64,000 nt of DNA from Pseudonocardia bannensis (GTDB lineage: Bacteria; Actinomycetota; Actinomycetes; Mycobacteriales; Pseudonocardiaceae): NCBI RefSeq assembly GCF_012911875.1, contig NZ_JAAXKZ010000007.1, positions 1 through 64,000 on the forward strand. Direction: 5' to 3'. The stretch's first letter is position 1. The number at the start of each line of letters is the position of its first letter. Positions 44,445-53,632 of this stretch are shown one piece after another. A program made the translations under genes and the position numbers. A model generated the notes under the pieces. The model saw nothing but the letters and a program-made list of their open reading frames with translations, was not told the origin of the DNA and made no database searches.

Positions 44445-46904
44445 GTGGGCAGGTTGACGGACGCAGGTGGTCCTGGCCGAGGCGGTCTGTCGGCCGACGC
44501 GACGGGTCGGGGCGAGCTGCTCCTGCGTCGAGTGCTGGCCGGCTCGGGGGCCGACCCCGCCGCGGCGCTGAGCGCCGGATGCGCAGTGGGGACACCTGAC
44601 AACGGCTTCCCGGACGACACGGACGGGGACGGCGTTCCGGACGGCGGTCCGCTGCGGCATGCCGTGCGGCTGCCGCCCCGGCCAGGTCTTTCCGTGGCGT
44701 GGCCCTCGTGGGTGCCTGAGAGTGTCGCTGAATCGTTGCGCGGGGCCGGGGTGCAGGCCCCGTGGACGCATCAGGCGGAAGGCGCGGAGCTGGCCCATGC
44801 CGGACACGACGTCGTCGTGGCCACCGGGACTGCATCGGGCAAGTCGCTGGTCTACCAGCTGCCGGTGCTCTCCCGGTTCGCGACGGATCCGCGGGCGACG
44901 GCGCTCTACCTCTCGCCGACCAAGGCGCTGGCTGCCGACCAGCTTCGCGCGCTGACCGCCCTGGGGCTGGACGGGGTGCGGCCCGCGGCGTTCGACGGCG
45001 ACACCCCGAAGGAGGAGCGCGACTGGGCCCGCCGCAACGCGCGCTGGATCTTCAGCAATCCCGACATGCTGCACCGCTCGCTGCTGCCGCGGCACGGGCG
45101 GTGGGCGGGCTTCCTGCGTCGGCTGAGCTACGTAGTGCTCGACGAGTGCCACACCTACCGGGGTGTGTTCGGATCCCACGTTGCGCTGCTGCTGCGCCGG
45201 CTGCTGCGGGTGGCCACGCGGTACGGCGCGCGACCCACCTTGGTGCTCGCCTCGGCCACGGTCGCTGAGCCCGCCGCCTTCGCCAGCAGGCTGACCGGCC
45301 GCGACGTCGTCGCCGTCACCCGGGACGGTTCGCCCAGTGCGGGCCGCACCGTCGCCCTGTGGGAGCCGCCGCTGCTGCCCGAGCTGATGGGTGAGAACGG
45401 GGCGCCGGTGCGTCGACCGGCGGCGGCCGAGTCGGCACGGATGCTGGCCGACCTGGTCGTCGAGGGTGCACGCACGCTCGCGTTCGTCCGTTCCCGCCGG
45501 GGGGCGGAGCTGACCGCGCTGGGTGCCCAGCGAGCGGTCGTCGACGTCGACCCGGAACTGGTGCCCCGCATCGCCGCCTATCGCGGCGGCTACCTGCCTG
45601 AGGAGCGCCGCGCGCTCGAGTCGGCGCTGGCCGCCGGCGAATTGCTCGGGGTGGCGACGACCAACGCGCTCGAGCTCGGCGTCGACGTCGCCGGGTTGGA
45701 CGCGGTCGTGGTGGCCGGGTTCCCCGGCACCCGCGCATCGTTCTGGCAGCAGGCCGGCCGGGCCGGTCGGGCGCGTGACGAAGCGCTCGTCGTGCTGGTG
45801 GCCCGCGACGACCCGATGGACACCTACCTCGTGAACCATCCGCAAGCGCTGCTCGGCGCCCCGGTGGAGAGCTGCGTGCTCGACCCGAGCAATCCCTACG
45901 TGCTCGCCCCCCAGTTGGTCTGCGCGGCCGCCGAGCTGCCCTTGACCGGGCACGACGTGGAGACGGTGTTCGGTGGGGAACCGGCACGTGCGGTGCTCGA
46001 CGAGTTGGTGGAGGACGGCGTGCTGCGCCGCCGGCCCGCCGGCTGGTTCTGGCCCTCGACCAGGGAGCAGCCGGCCGCGTCGGTCGACATCCGCGGTTCC
46101 GGCCTCGGACAGGTGGCGGTCGTGGAGAGCGACACCTGCCGGATGCTCGGGACGGTGGAGGCGGGCTCGGCACCGGCCACGGCCCACCCCGGCGCGGTGT
46201 ACCTGCACCGTGGGGAGAGCTACGTGGTCGAGTCGCTGGACCTCGAGGCCGGGGTGGCCATGGTCCGGGCGGAGGCCCCCGACTGGCGGACCGATGCCCG
46301 CTCGACCTCCGACGTCGAGATCGTCGCGGTGCGCGGCCACCGGCAGCTCGGCCCTGTGCAGGTCTGCTTCGGTGACACCAGGGTGACCAGCCAGGTGGTG
46401 GCCTACCAGCGGCGCGCCCCGGACGGGACGGTGCTGGAGACGGTGCCGCTGGAGCTGCCCGCGCAGGAGCTCGACACCCGCGCGGTCTGGTATTCGATCG
46501 ACGAACAGGCGCTGGCCGACGCGGGGATCCGGACGGCCCGGATACCCGGCGCGCTGCACGCCGCCGAGCACGCGGCCATAGGTCTGCTGCCGCTGTTCGC
46601 GATCTGCGACCGCTGGGACATCGGGGGCATGTCGACCGCGCTGCACCCGCAGACCGGGCTGCCCACGGTCTTCGTGCACGACGGACATCCCGGTGGTGCC
46701 GGTCTCGCGGAGCGGGGCCACGCGGTGCTCGCCGACTGGCTGGCGGCGACCCGTTCCGCCATCGCCGGTTGTGAGTGCCGGGCCGGCTGCCCGTCGTGTG
46801 TGCAGTCGCCGAAGTGCGGCAACGGCAACGTGCCTCTGGACAAGGTGGGCGCGGTCGCGGTTCTGGACATCGTCATCGCGGCGCTCGACCGGGAGCGGTC
46901 CTGA
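44445..46904 (+). CDS. DEAD/DEAH-box helicase with DUF1998 (MrfA-like)
   Basis: 819-aa superfamily 2 helicase. Q region and Walker A VVATGTASGKSLVYQLP near 126, motif II VVLDECHTYRG (DECH) near 228, ASATV near 270, and motif VI QQAGRAGRA near 435. The C-terminal DUF1998-type domain carries a four-cysteine cluster (CECRAGCPSCVQSPKC) near 775-792, as in Bacillus MrfA, a DNA-repair helicase. Syntenic with Rv3649. GTG 44445 begins MGRLTDAGG; a later start is possible because the first 60 residues are low complexity. Confidence 0.93.
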   Translation: MGRLTDAGGPGRGGLSADATGRGELLLRRVLAGSGADPAAALSAGCAVGTPDNGFPDDTDGDGVPDGGPLRHAVRLPPRPGLSVAWPSWVPESVAESLRGAGVQAPWTHQAEGAELAHAGHDVVVATGTASGKSLVYQLPVLSRFATDPRATALYLSPTKALAADQLRALTALGLDGVRPAAFDGDTPKEERDWARRNARWIFSNPDMLHRSLLPRHGRWAGFLRRLSYVVLDECHTYRGVFGSHVALLLRRLLRVATRYGARPTLVLASATVAEPAAFASRLTGRDVVAVTRDGSPSAGRTVALWEPPLLPELMGENGAPVRRPAAAESARMLADLVVEGARTLAFVRSRRGAELTALGAQRAVVDVDPELVPRIAAYRGGYLPEERRALESALAAGELLGVATTNALELGVDVAGLDAVVVAGFPGTRASFWQQAGRAGRARDEALVVLVARDDPMDTYLVNHPQALLGAPVESCVLDPSNPYVLAPQLVCAAAELPLTGHDVETVFGGEPARAVLDELVEDGVLRRRPAGWFWPSTREQPAASVDIRGSGLGQVAVVESDTCRMLGTVEAGSAPATAHPGAVYLHRGESYVVESLDLEAGVAMVRAEAPDWRTDARSTSDVEIVAVRGHRQLGPVQVCFGDTRVTSQVVAYQRRAPDGTVLETVPLELPAQELDTRAVWYSIDEQALADAGIRTARIPGALHAAEHAAIGLLPLFAICDRWDIGGMSTALHPQTGLPTVFVHDGHPGGAGLAERGHAVLADWLAATRSAIAGCECRAGCPSCVQSPKCGNGNVPLDKVGAVAVLDIVIAALDRERS

Positions 46905-47410
46905 CGCATCCCGGGCCCCGCGAGCGCGGGCCGAGGAGCGGGGATATGACCGCCGCCGGCCGGCTCGTCGGGGGCCGGGCCGGCCAGCGGCGGCCGGATG
47001 CGGTGGAGCCGAATGGGGGGTCGGCGTCATCAGGCGCTCCGGCCCCACCGCAGTCTGGGGAGCGTGCTCGTGATCTCCGGGCCGGTTGTGACCGGTGCCC
47101 GTCGAACGCCCTCTAGTAGGCCCGTGATGGCGGTCGCAGGCCAGTCGTTGTCGCCGATCGGTGTGGATGCAACGACGAGCGCATTTCCTGGGGCGGTAAG
47201 CAAGCTCACGGTCGAGTGATAGACCTCCCCCGTTCCATGATCGCCGCCTCCGGCCGTTCACCTGGTAGTGCCGACCGCTCGCCGCGTGTTCTGCGAGGCC
47301 CAGGTTCGGCGGCCGTCGAGTGGCGTCTCCCGATCCCGGATCGGGCTCGGTCACGGACTGTGGCTGGCCGCCCACCGATGGGATGACTTCAGAGCCGGCC
47401 ACTTCGGTTG
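46905..47410. other. 500-base gap after the helicase
   Basis: No supported gene on either strand. A GC hairpin (GCCCCGCG/CGCGGGC) just after the helicase stop may be its terminator. The minus-strand frame of the TadE-like gene runs through here without a stop. Confidence 0.45.
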
Positions 47411-47813
47411 TCAGTGGGCCCGCCCGGGCCCGGGCGGTGGCTTCGGCACGGCCGAGGAGGGCCAGCCCGCGGCCGATTCGTACCTCGACCAGCGCATCCC
47501 AGCCCGACAGCGCACAGTGTGCGACCGAGCCGCCCATCTGGTCGGCGATGCGACGGGCCCGCGCGCATGCGGCCGACTCACCCTGCACCGCCGCACCCGC
47601 GGCGGCGAGAGCGCCGAGGTCTGCCGCCGCCGCGGCTCGGTGGCGCCCGGCGACGGCGGCGGCGAGGTCGAGCCCGACGAGCATCACCACGAGCAGGACG
47701 ACCACGGCCAGCGCCGCCCAGACCGTCGCGATGCCGGCGTCCTCGTCGCAGCCGGGTGACCGCCGTGAGCCCCGATCCGACCGCAAGGTCGAAGCGGCCC
47801 CTGACGGCTTCAT
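47411..47813 (-). CDS. Rv3654c-like TadE/TadG secretion protein (stop missing)
   Basis: From ATG 47813, a short N-terminus is followed by a TM helix (TVWAALAVVVLLVVMLVGLDL, residues about 30-50) and AAADLGALAAAGAAVQGESAACARARRIADQMGG, the pattern of the Rv3654c family of pilus-associated pseudopilin-like proteins. Homology ends near RARAGPL. No in-frame stop occurs there; a TGA one base out of frame lies at 47411-47413. Formally the frame stays open to 44298, antisense to the helicase. Coordinates given are the probable real extent. ATGA overlap with the upstream gene. Confidence 0.6.
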
Positions 47814-48160
47814 GGTGCGGCCCCGGCGACTCCGGGTTCGAGCACCGCGACCGCCCGGCCCCTCACCTGCACCGGAAACGGGCCGAGCGGGGTGGCTGTG
47901 ACCACCGCGGTGACCTCGTCACCGGTGACACTCAGGTCTATCGCCGCGGTCGACGGCGCGAGCTGGGCGGCTATCGAACGGCCCCGATCGGCCTCCCCGC
48001 GGGCGGCGAGCCGGGCGAGTTCGCGGGCCGCGTCGACACAGCGGACGGACGACACGACCGTGGCGACCGAGCCGACCGCCAGGACCGTCGTCACCGCGAG
48101 GGTGCCGAGCGCGACGGCCGCCTCGACGGTCACGGCCCCGCGATCGGCTCGGCCGGCCAT
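47810..48160 (-). CDS. TadE-like pilus assembly protein (Rv3655c-like)
   Basis: 116-aa TadE-family protein. The N-terminal RGAVTVEAAVALGTLAVTTVLAVG has the conserved TVEAA entry into a TM helix, followed by CVDAARELARLAARGE and a beta-type extracellular domain ending FPVQVRGRAVAVLEP. ATG 48160 overlaps the stop of the DUF4244 gene; its own stop overlaps the next gene. Pseudopilin of a tad-type system. Confidence 0.88.
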   Translation of the reverse strand: MAGRADRGAVTVEAAVALGTLAVTTVLAVGSVATVVSSVRCVDAARELARLAARGEADRGRSIAAQLAPSTAAIDLSVTGDEVTAVVTATPLGPFPVQVRGRAVAVLEPGVAGAAP

Positions 48161-48429
48161 CAGAACGTCACCGACAGCGCTCGCTCTACGAGGGCGGTGA
48201 GGGCGCTGACGATCGAGTCGCCGCTGACCACGGTGTAGAGGACGGCCGCGAACGCCGCGGCGGCGAGCGTCCCGATCGCGTACTCGACCGTGGACATGCC
48301 GTCGTCCGCGTGGAGCCGCCGCAGCCGGTCCCGGACCCGGGTGGGCCGTGGCTGGAGATCGGGTTCCGCTACGGGCACCCCCGAAAGGTGCGGGGACCCG
48401 GCCGGTGCGGACGTCGTGGGTGGCAACAT
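48160..48429 (-). CDS. DUF4244 Flp-pilin-like protein (Rv3656c-like)
   Basis: 89-aa protein with the DUF4244 core DDGMSTVEYAIGTLAAAAFAAVL, a Flp-prepilin-like motif (G/M-S-T-x-E-Y) leading into one TM helix and the tail VERALSVTF. It is probably the major pilin-like subunit. The 45-residue Pro-rich N-terminal region is longer than most; an internal start is possible. One-base stop/start overlap (TGATG) with the TadE-like gene. No prepilin peptidase gene is in the window. Confidence 0.88.
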   Translation of the reverse strand: MLPPTTSAPAGSPHLSGVPVAEPDLQPRPTRVRDRLRRLHADDGMSTVEYAIGTLAAAAFAAVLYTVVSGDSIVSALTALVERALSVTF

Positions 48430-48474
48430 CGGGTTTCTCCTTCTTCATCGGGTGGGTCGTGAGCCGCACGGGGC

Positions 48475-49221
48475 TCACCACTGCGTCAGCGCCTCCCCGG
48501 CCAGCCCGATCACGACCGGTGCGATGCCGAGGACGAGGAAGGCGGGGAGGAAGCACAGCCCGAGCGGGCCGGTGATCAGCACGGCCGCCCGCTGCGAGCG
48601 CGCCTGGGCAGTGTCGACGAGCTCCGAACGCAGCCGGCCGGCTTCGGTTCGTGCGACCTGGGCCAGTGCGGCTCCGGTGACGGCGGATCGGCGGGCCGCC
48701 CGGGCGAAGGGCGTCAGGGCCGGGACGGCCTCGGCACCGGTCCACGCCCCGGCGGGGTCGGCTCCGAGCTCGAGCAGTCCCGCCGTGCGGCGCAGCTCGG
48801 CACCGGCCCGCCCGGCCAGCCGCCCGGCCGCCGCCTGGACCGCCACCGGCACGGTGAGGCCGGCCTCGAGACAGACCGCGAGCAGCTCCCACCCGCCGGC
48901 GAGCTGGGCGCCGTCGGCGTCGTCACGGCGCGGTCGCGCCGCCCACCGGAGGATGCCCAACCCGGCACCGACGCCCGCAGCGACGCCCACCAGGGCTCCG
49001 CCGGTTCCGCCCACGGCCGCCCAGCCCAGCACGGCCACCGCGAGCCCGCCCCCGACCGCCCATGCCGGGCGCACCGGTGCGGTCTCACCGGCCGCCGGCT
49101 CCGCGGCCGGCCCGGCGGCCAGCTCCCGCAGCCGGCCCGCACCGGCCCGGCCGCCGCCGGCCAGCAGCGCAACCGCCAGCAGCACCGCAGCAAGGGCGAT
49201 GGAAGGGGTGGCGGCGTTCAT
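48475..49221 (-). CDS. TadC-like type II secretion F-domain protein (Rv3657c-like)
   Basis: 248-aa membrane protein. Two N-terminal TM helices, a cytoplasmic T2SSF-like region (GGWELLAVCLEAGLTVPVAVQAA near 105, with FARAARRSAVTGAALAQVARTEAGRLRSEL near 175) and a C-terminal TM helix (GLCFLPAFLVLGIAPVVIGLA). It is the platform protein of the pilus-type system with the TadB-like partner, whose stop overlaps its ATG (ATGA at 49218-49221). Confidence 0.88.
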   Translation of the reverse strand: MNAATPSIALAAVLLAVALLAGGGRAGAGRLRELAAGPAAEPAAGETAPVRPAWAVGGGLAVAVLGWAAVGGTGGALVGVAAGVGAGLGILRWAARPRRDDADGAQLAGGWELLAVCLEAGLTVPVAVQAAAGRLAGRAGAELRRTAGLLELGADPAGAWTGAEAVPALTPFARAARRSAVTGAALAQVARTEAGRLRSELVDTAQARSQRAAVLITGPLGLCFLPAFLVLGIAPVVIGLAGEALTQW

Positions 49222-50021
49222 CGGGGCACCGCCGTGCGCAGGATGTGCTCGGTCCACAGCACCCCGGCTGCCACCAGCCCCACGCCGAGGACGAGCAGGA
49301 CCTGACCGGGGAACCCGTCGCGCAGGACCCCCAGCGGGTCGGCCCCCATCAACTGCCCGAGCCCGAGCCCCAGGACGGGCAGCGCCGTGAGCACTGTCGC
49401 GGTGGCTCGCGGGCCGGCCAGTTGGGCACGGACCTGCCTGCCGTGAGCGACGCGCCACCGGAGGTCGGAGCACGCGCCCTGGAGGAGGTCCGCCAGCGGT
49501 GCCCCGTGCCGCTCGGCCAGCGCCCAGGCGCCGGCGATCCGGGCGATGTCGGCGGCCACCGCGGGGTGCCCGGCGGAGCGGGTGAGAGCCGCCGGGACCC
49601 CGTCGCCGAGCCTGGCGGCTGACGCGGCCGGGCCGAGCGCGGCCCGGGCCAGCGGCCCGTCACCGTCGACCCCGGCCAGCGCCGCCGCGGGATGCGCGCC
49701 GGCTCGCAGCTCGTCGGTGATCCGGGCCAGCGCATCGGCCAGCTCGGCCCCCGCGTCGGCCCCCACCTGCTCGGCGCGACGGCGCCGCCCGCGGTGCTCC
49801 CAGACCCCGGCGACGAGAGCTCCCGCGACCGCGCCGCCCACGCCGCCCACCAGTAACCCCAGCCCGGACCCGAGTGCGATCAGCCAGGCACCCGCCGGGG
49901 AGCGCAGCGGCCCGCGCCCCCGCCGCGGTACTCCGGCCAGAGCGCCGAGGCGTCCGGACGCGCCCGGACCCGGAGCGCACAGCACCGCGGCGGCCAGCAA
50001 CACGACGGGGATGGCGCTCAC
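49218..50021 (-). CDS. TadB-like type II secretion F-domain protein (Rv3658c-like)
   Basis: 267-aa membrane protein with TM helices at the N-terminus, a T2SSF cytoplasmic domain (ADALARITDELRAGAHPAAALAG near 95; HGAPLADLLQGACSDLRWRVAHGRQVRAQLAGPRATA near 180) and two C-terminal TM helices. GTG 50021 overlaps the TadA stop (GTGA); GTG 50024 is an equal alternative. Acts with TadC as inner-membrane platform. Confidence 0.88.
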   Translation of the reverse strand: MSAIPVVLLAAAVLCAPGPGASGRLGALAGVPRRGRGPLRSPAGAWLIALGSGLGLLVGGVGGAVAGALVAGVWEHRGRRRRAEQVGADAGAELADALARITDELRAGAHPAAALAGVDGDGPLARAALGPAASAARLGDGVPAALTRSAGHPAVAADIARIAGAWALAERHGAPLADLLQGACSDLRWRVAHGRQVRAQLAGPRATATVLTALPVLGLGLGQLMGADPLGVLRDGFPGQVLLVLGVGLVAAGVLWTEHILRTAVPR

Positions 50022-51244
50022 CACGGGACCCGCACCTCCCGCTCGGCCAGCAGCTCGCCGAGGGCGGCCCGGCCGGCCGCCCATCCGCCGTCCCGGCTCC
50101 ATGCCGGACGCACCGCGACCTCGGCGCCGTCGCGCTCCAGGACACCGACGCCGTCGAGCACCCGGCCAGTGGGGCGCCGTCGCATGTGCAGCACCACCTG
50201 GACGGCGGCCGCCAGCTGACTGTGCAGGGCCGCGCGGCTCATCCCGCCCACGCCGGCCAGCGCCTCCAGGCGGGCGGGTACCTCGCGCGCGGAGTTGGCG
50301 TGCACGGTGCCGGCGCCGCCGTCGTGCCCGGTGTTCAACGCGGCCAGCAGGTCGCACACCTCGGCGCCGCGGACCTCGCCCACCACGAGCCGGTCGGGTC
50401 GCATCCGCAGCGCTTGGCGCACCAGTTCACGCAGTGCGACGCCGCCCGCGCCCTCGACGTTCGCCGGCCGCGCGATCAACCGCACGACGTGCGGGTGCCG
50501 CGGCCGCAGCTCTTCGGCGTCCTCCACGACGAGGATGCGTTCACGCGGGTCGACGCTGCTCAGCAGCGCCGTGAGCAGTGTCGTCTTGCCACTGCCCGTA
50601 CCTCCGGACACGAGAACGGCCAGCCGGGCGGCGACGACCGCCTGCAGCAGCGCCTCGCCGTCGGCGTCGAGTGTGCCCAGCCGGCGCAGCGCGGGCAGGT
50701 CGTGGGCGGCGGGGCGCAGCACGCGCAAGGACAGGCACGTCCCGTCGGCGGCGACCGGGGGGAGCACCGCGTGCAGCCGGACCCCGGCGTCGGCGAGCCA
50801 GCCGTCCACGTACGGGCTGGCGTCGTCGAGCCGGCGACCCGCGGCGAGGGCGAGCCGCTGCGCGAGGCGCCGAATCGAGGCCTCGTCCGGGAAGCGGACA
50901 TCGGCCGGCACGAGCCCGGCTCCGCGATCGACCCACACCGCGCCAGGTCCGCTGACCAGCACGTCGGTGGTGCGAGGATCGCGTAGCAGCTCGTCGAGCG
51001 GACCGGCGCCGACGAACTCCTGGCGCAACGTGCGCAGGGCGGCCAGCACGTCGAGGTCGGAGGCGACCCCACCGGCCTCGGCGCGGACCGCGGCCGCGAC
51101 CGCCGCCGGAGTCGGCTCACCCCCGGACTCGGCGAGCCGGGAACGCACCCGATCGACCAGCGCTGTCACCGAGCGTCCTCGCTGCCGCTCCTCGGTGCCG
51201 TGCCCGGAGCTGTACCGAAACGGGGACTTCGCAAGCTCGGTCAC
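50018..51244 (-). CDS. TadA-like secretion/pilus ATPase (Rv3659c-like)
   Basis: 408-aa type II/IV secretion ATPase (GspE/TadA). N-terminal domain with GPLDELLRDPRTTDVLVSGPGAVWVDRG near 75-100, Walker A SGGTGSGKTTLL near 205, Asp box, Walker B LRMRPDRLVVGEVRGAE near 280 and His box GHDGGAGTVHAN near 305. It powers assembly of the pilus-like apparatus. GTG 51244 overlaps the upstream stop (GTGA); GTG 51169 (VTALVDRVRSRL) would give a more standard N-terminus. Confidence 0.93.
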   Translation of the reverse strand: MTELAKSPFRYSSGHGTEERQRGRSVTALVDRVRSRLAESGGEPTPAAVAAAVRAEAGGVASDLDVLAALRTLRQEFVGAGPLDELLRDPRTTDVLVSGPGAVWVDRGAGLVPADVRFPDEASIRRLAQRLALAAGRRLDDASPYVDGWLADAGVRLHAVLPPVAADGTCLSLRVLRPAAHDLPALRRLGTLDADGEALLQAVVAARLAVLVSGGTGSGKTTLLTALLSSVDPRERILVVEDAEELRPRHPHVVRLIARPANVEGAGGVALRELVRQALRMRPDRLVVGEVRGAEVCDLLAALNTGHDGGAGTVHANSAREVPARLEALAGVGGMSRAALHSQLAAAVQVVLHMRRRPTGRVLDGVGVLERDGAEVAVRPAWSRDGGWAAGRAALGELLAEREVRVPW

Positions 51245-52362
51245 GACGCCACCCCGGCGCGGTCGCCGACAGTGGCGCGGAGCTCGCCGAGGACGAGCCG
51301 GGCGGCGTCGGCCAGCGGGCCCCGCCCTCGGCCCGGGGGGCGGCCGTGTTCGAGGGCGCGGGCCAGCCCGGGCTCCGGACGCATGCCGGTCAGCAGCGGT
51401 AGCCCCAGCGCCCGGGCGATGTCCTCCGCCGCGACCCCACCGGGGGCCGGGCCGCGCACGACCACCTGCACGGGGCCCGGTTGTTCGGCCAGCACGGCCG
51501 CGACCCGGGCGGCCGCCGCGCACGACCGCACGTCGGCGGGGACCACCAGCACCGACAGGTCGGCCGAGTCGAGGGCCGCGAGAGCGGCGTCGGTGGGGTA
51601 GCGGGGCAGGTCGCACACGACGGTCTCGCCGGCCCGGCGCCCGGCCTCGATCACGGCCTGGACGGCCGTCGGTGACGGGCCGCGTTCGGACCGGTCACAC
51701 GACAGGACGCCGAGCTCACCGCCGCTCCGCTGCCCCACGCCCGGCGCGGGGAGCGCCGCATGCAGCGCGGTCGCCGGGACCCGCCCGCCGGCCACGCTGA
51801 GATCGGGCCAGCGCAACCCCTGCACGTCCTCGGCCCCGAGCACCAGATCGAGGCCACCTCCGAGCGGGTCGCAGTCGACCAGCAGCGCCCGGCCGCCCTC
51901 GTGCACGGCGGCGATCGCCACGGCGGTGGCCAGCACGGAAGCGCCCGCTCCACCCCGGCCACCGACGACGGCCAGCACCGCGCCGCTGCCCCGGCTGCCC
52001 TCGTTGGCCTCGGCGAGTCTGGCCACCAACCATGGTTCGGCGTCGGGCAGCGACACGACGTTCTCGGCGCCCACCCCGACCGCCCGCTCCCACACCGCGG
52101 GCGGCGGCTCCCCGCGCACCGCGACGACGACGGCATCGCGCCGGGGCAGCCGACTGCGTGCGCAGCGCTCGGCGGCCGGCGGGTCGAGCAGCACCAGGGG
52201 AGCGGTCGTCCAATGCCGGCGCGCGTCGGCCGAGTCCAGGGCCCGGTGCAGCTCGCACCCGGCCGCCGCCGCGAGCCGCAGCAGGGCGTCCAACAGGTCC
52301 GGGTCCTCGACCATCACCAGTGCGCGCCGCTCGTCCATCCTCCGGCCCTCTCGCTCGCCCAT
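51241..52362 (-). CDS. SsD/CpaE-like septum-site/pilus localisation ATPase (Rv3660c-like)
   Basis: 373-aa protein of the actinobacterial SsD family (MinD/CpaE relatives). Receiver-like N-terminus, then a P-loop region VVGGRGGAGASVLATAVAIA near 135 in which the usual Walker lysines are replaced (GRGGAGAS), LLVDCDPLGGGLDLVLGAED near 165, and a MinD-like C-terminal half. In M. tuberculosis the relative affects septum placement; its place at the head of a tad cluster fits a CpaE-like positioning role. ATG 52362 or 52338 (MDERRALVMVED) may be the start. Confidence 0.88.
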   Translation of the reverse strand: MGEREGRRMDERRALVMVEDPDLLDALLRLAAAAGCELHRALDSADARRHWTTAPLVLLDPPAAERCARSRLPRRDAVVVAVRGEPPPAVWERAVGVGAENVVSLPDAEPWLVARLAEANEGSRGSGAVLAVVGGRGGAGASVLATAVAIAAVHEGGRALLVDCDPLGGGLDLVLGAEDVQGLRWPDLSVAGGRVPATALHAALPAPGVGQRSGGELGVLSCDRSERGPSPTAVQAVIEAGRRAGETVVCDLPRYPTDAALAALDSADLSVLVVPADVRSCAAAARVAAVLAEQPGPVQVVVRGPAPGGVAAEDIARALGLPLLTGMRPEPGLARALEHGRPPGRGRGPLADAARLVLGELRATVGDRAGVAS

Positions 52363-52562
52363 CCGCCTCGTGCGGACTCACCGGACCAGCGTGCGACCGG
52401 ACGGGCCGGGGTCCGGACAGTGACGACGGACCTGTGGATGGCCGGACCACGATGTGGATGAACAGCGTGGCCCGGGCCGGCGGGGCCGCTCGGTGTCGGT
52501 GCGATCCGGCATGCTGGGCGGGGGCCATCGCGGCTCTGAGGAGGTTCGGGGCGGCCCGCAGA
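52363..52562. other. 5' region of ssd/tad operon
   Basis: No gene is supported in this stretch. It should contain the promoter of the tad-type operon; no clear -10/-35 or operator was found. The 6C RNA on the same strand ends just upstream. Confidence 0.3.
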
Positions 52563-52655
52563 ACTGGACGACCCCCGCCAGGGGGGATTGGCGGGGGTCG
52601 TCGTCGGTTCAGCCCCGGGGGGTCGAGCTGAACCATGCCCGGACGCATCCGGGCT
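52563..52655 (-). ncRNA. 6C small RNA
   Basis: On the minus strand there are two consecutive stem-loops: arms 52627-52634 with 52606-52613 (GGTTCAGC/GCTGAACC) and arms 52589-52602 with 52567-52580 (14 perfect bases). Each loop contains exactly six cytosines, the defining feature of the actinobacterial 6C motif. The position between the SsD gene and the HAD gene equals that of the M. tuberculosis 6C sRNA (B11) between Rv3660c and Rv3661. The second stem probably terminates transcription. TACAGT (52662-52667) is a fitting -10. Ends are estimated. 6C RNA is a trans-acting regulator using C-rich loops. Confidence 0.88.
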
Positions 52656-52661
52656 GACTCA

Positions 52662-52667
52662 ACTGTA
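52662..52667 (-). promoter_or_regulatory. -10 element of 6C RNA
   Basis: TACAGT on the minus strand, about seven bases before the predicted 5' end of the RNA; no strong -35 box. Confidence 0.4.
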
Positions 52668-52816
52668 GCCGGAACCGGGCCCCAACGCCCGCCCCTGCGG
52701 CGACCCACTTGCCGCACGCGCCGACTGGTTCGTTCGCCCGATCCCGCAGCGGTAGCGCACTTCCGGCGGACCCGCGTGCAGGATCCCCGTCGGGGAATCT
52801 GGCAAGCTCCCGCTGC

Positions 52817-53632
52817 GTGTCCGGTCCGTCCGCGCAGCCGCCCACCGCGGCGGCCTTCTTCGACCTCGACAAGACGATCATCGCGGGGTCCAGTGCGCTC
52901 GCCTTCAGCCGACCCTTCCGCCGGCAGGGACTGATCAGCCGGCGGGCCGCTCTGCGCAGCGGGTACGCACAGCTGCTGTTGATGCTCGCCGGCGCGGACG
53001 CCGACACGATGGACCTGCTCCGCCGGCGTATCACGGCGCTGTGCACGGGCTGGGAGGTCGCTCAGGTGCGGGCGATCGTGGCCGAGACCCTGCACGAGAT
53101 CGTCGAGCCGCTCGTCTACGCGGAGGCGACCGAACTGATCGCCGAGCACCAGGCGGCCGGTGAGGAGGTCGTCGTGCTGTCCGCCTCCGGTCTGGAGGTG
53201 GTCGAGCCGATCGCGGCGCTGGTCGGTGCCGACCGCTGCCTGGCCACCCGGATGGGTATCCGCAGCGGCCGCTACACCGGGGAGATCGAGTACTACTGCT
53301 ACGGCGAGTACAAGGCGGCGGCGGCCCGCGACATCGCCGAACAGCGTGGCTACCGGCTGGCCGATTGCCGCGCCTACTCCGACTCGATCACCGACCTGCC
53401 GCTGCTGGAGGTGGTCGGACATCCGACGGCGGTCAATCCGGACCGGGCGCTGCGTCGTGAGGCCGAGCTCCGGGGCTGGCCGATCCTCACCTTCGCCGAC
53501 CCGGTGATCCTGCGCTCGCGCTTCCAGGCCCCGCCCGCCACGGCTGCCGTGGCCGCGGGACTGGGAGCGGTCGCGCTGCTCGGCGCGGGTCTGGCCGGGC
53601 ACCGGCTGCGGCGGCGCCGGAGGCGTTCCTGA
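52817..53632 (+). CDS. HAD-IB phosphatase, SerB-like (Rv3661-like)
   Basis: 271-aa HAD phosphatase. Motif I FFDLDKTIIAGSS (nucleophile Asp16, DxDxT) near 14, motif II VVVLSASGLE near 120, Lys in GEYKAAAARDIAEQ near 165 and motif III AYSDSITDLPLLEVVGHPTAVNPD near 190. A C-terminal TM helix (AVAAGLGAVALLGAGLAGH) with Arg tail anchors it to the membrane. Family members hydrolyse small phosphomonoesters such as phosphoserine or lysophospholipid-type substrates; the exact one is unclear. GTG 52817; syntenic with Rv3661. Confidence 0.92.
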   Translation: MSGPSAQPPTAAAFFDLDKTIIAGSSALAFSRPFRRQGLISRRAALRSGYAQLLLMLAGADADTMDLLRRRITALCTGWEVAQVRAIVAETLHEIVEPLVYAEATELIAEHQAAGEEVVVLSASGLEVVEPIAALVGADRCLATRMGIRSGRYTGEIEYYCYGEYKAAAARDIAEQRGYRLADCRAYSDSITDLPLLEVVGHPTAVNPDRALRREAELRGWPILTFADPVILRSRFQAPPATAAVAAGLGAVALLGAGLAGHRLRRRRRRS

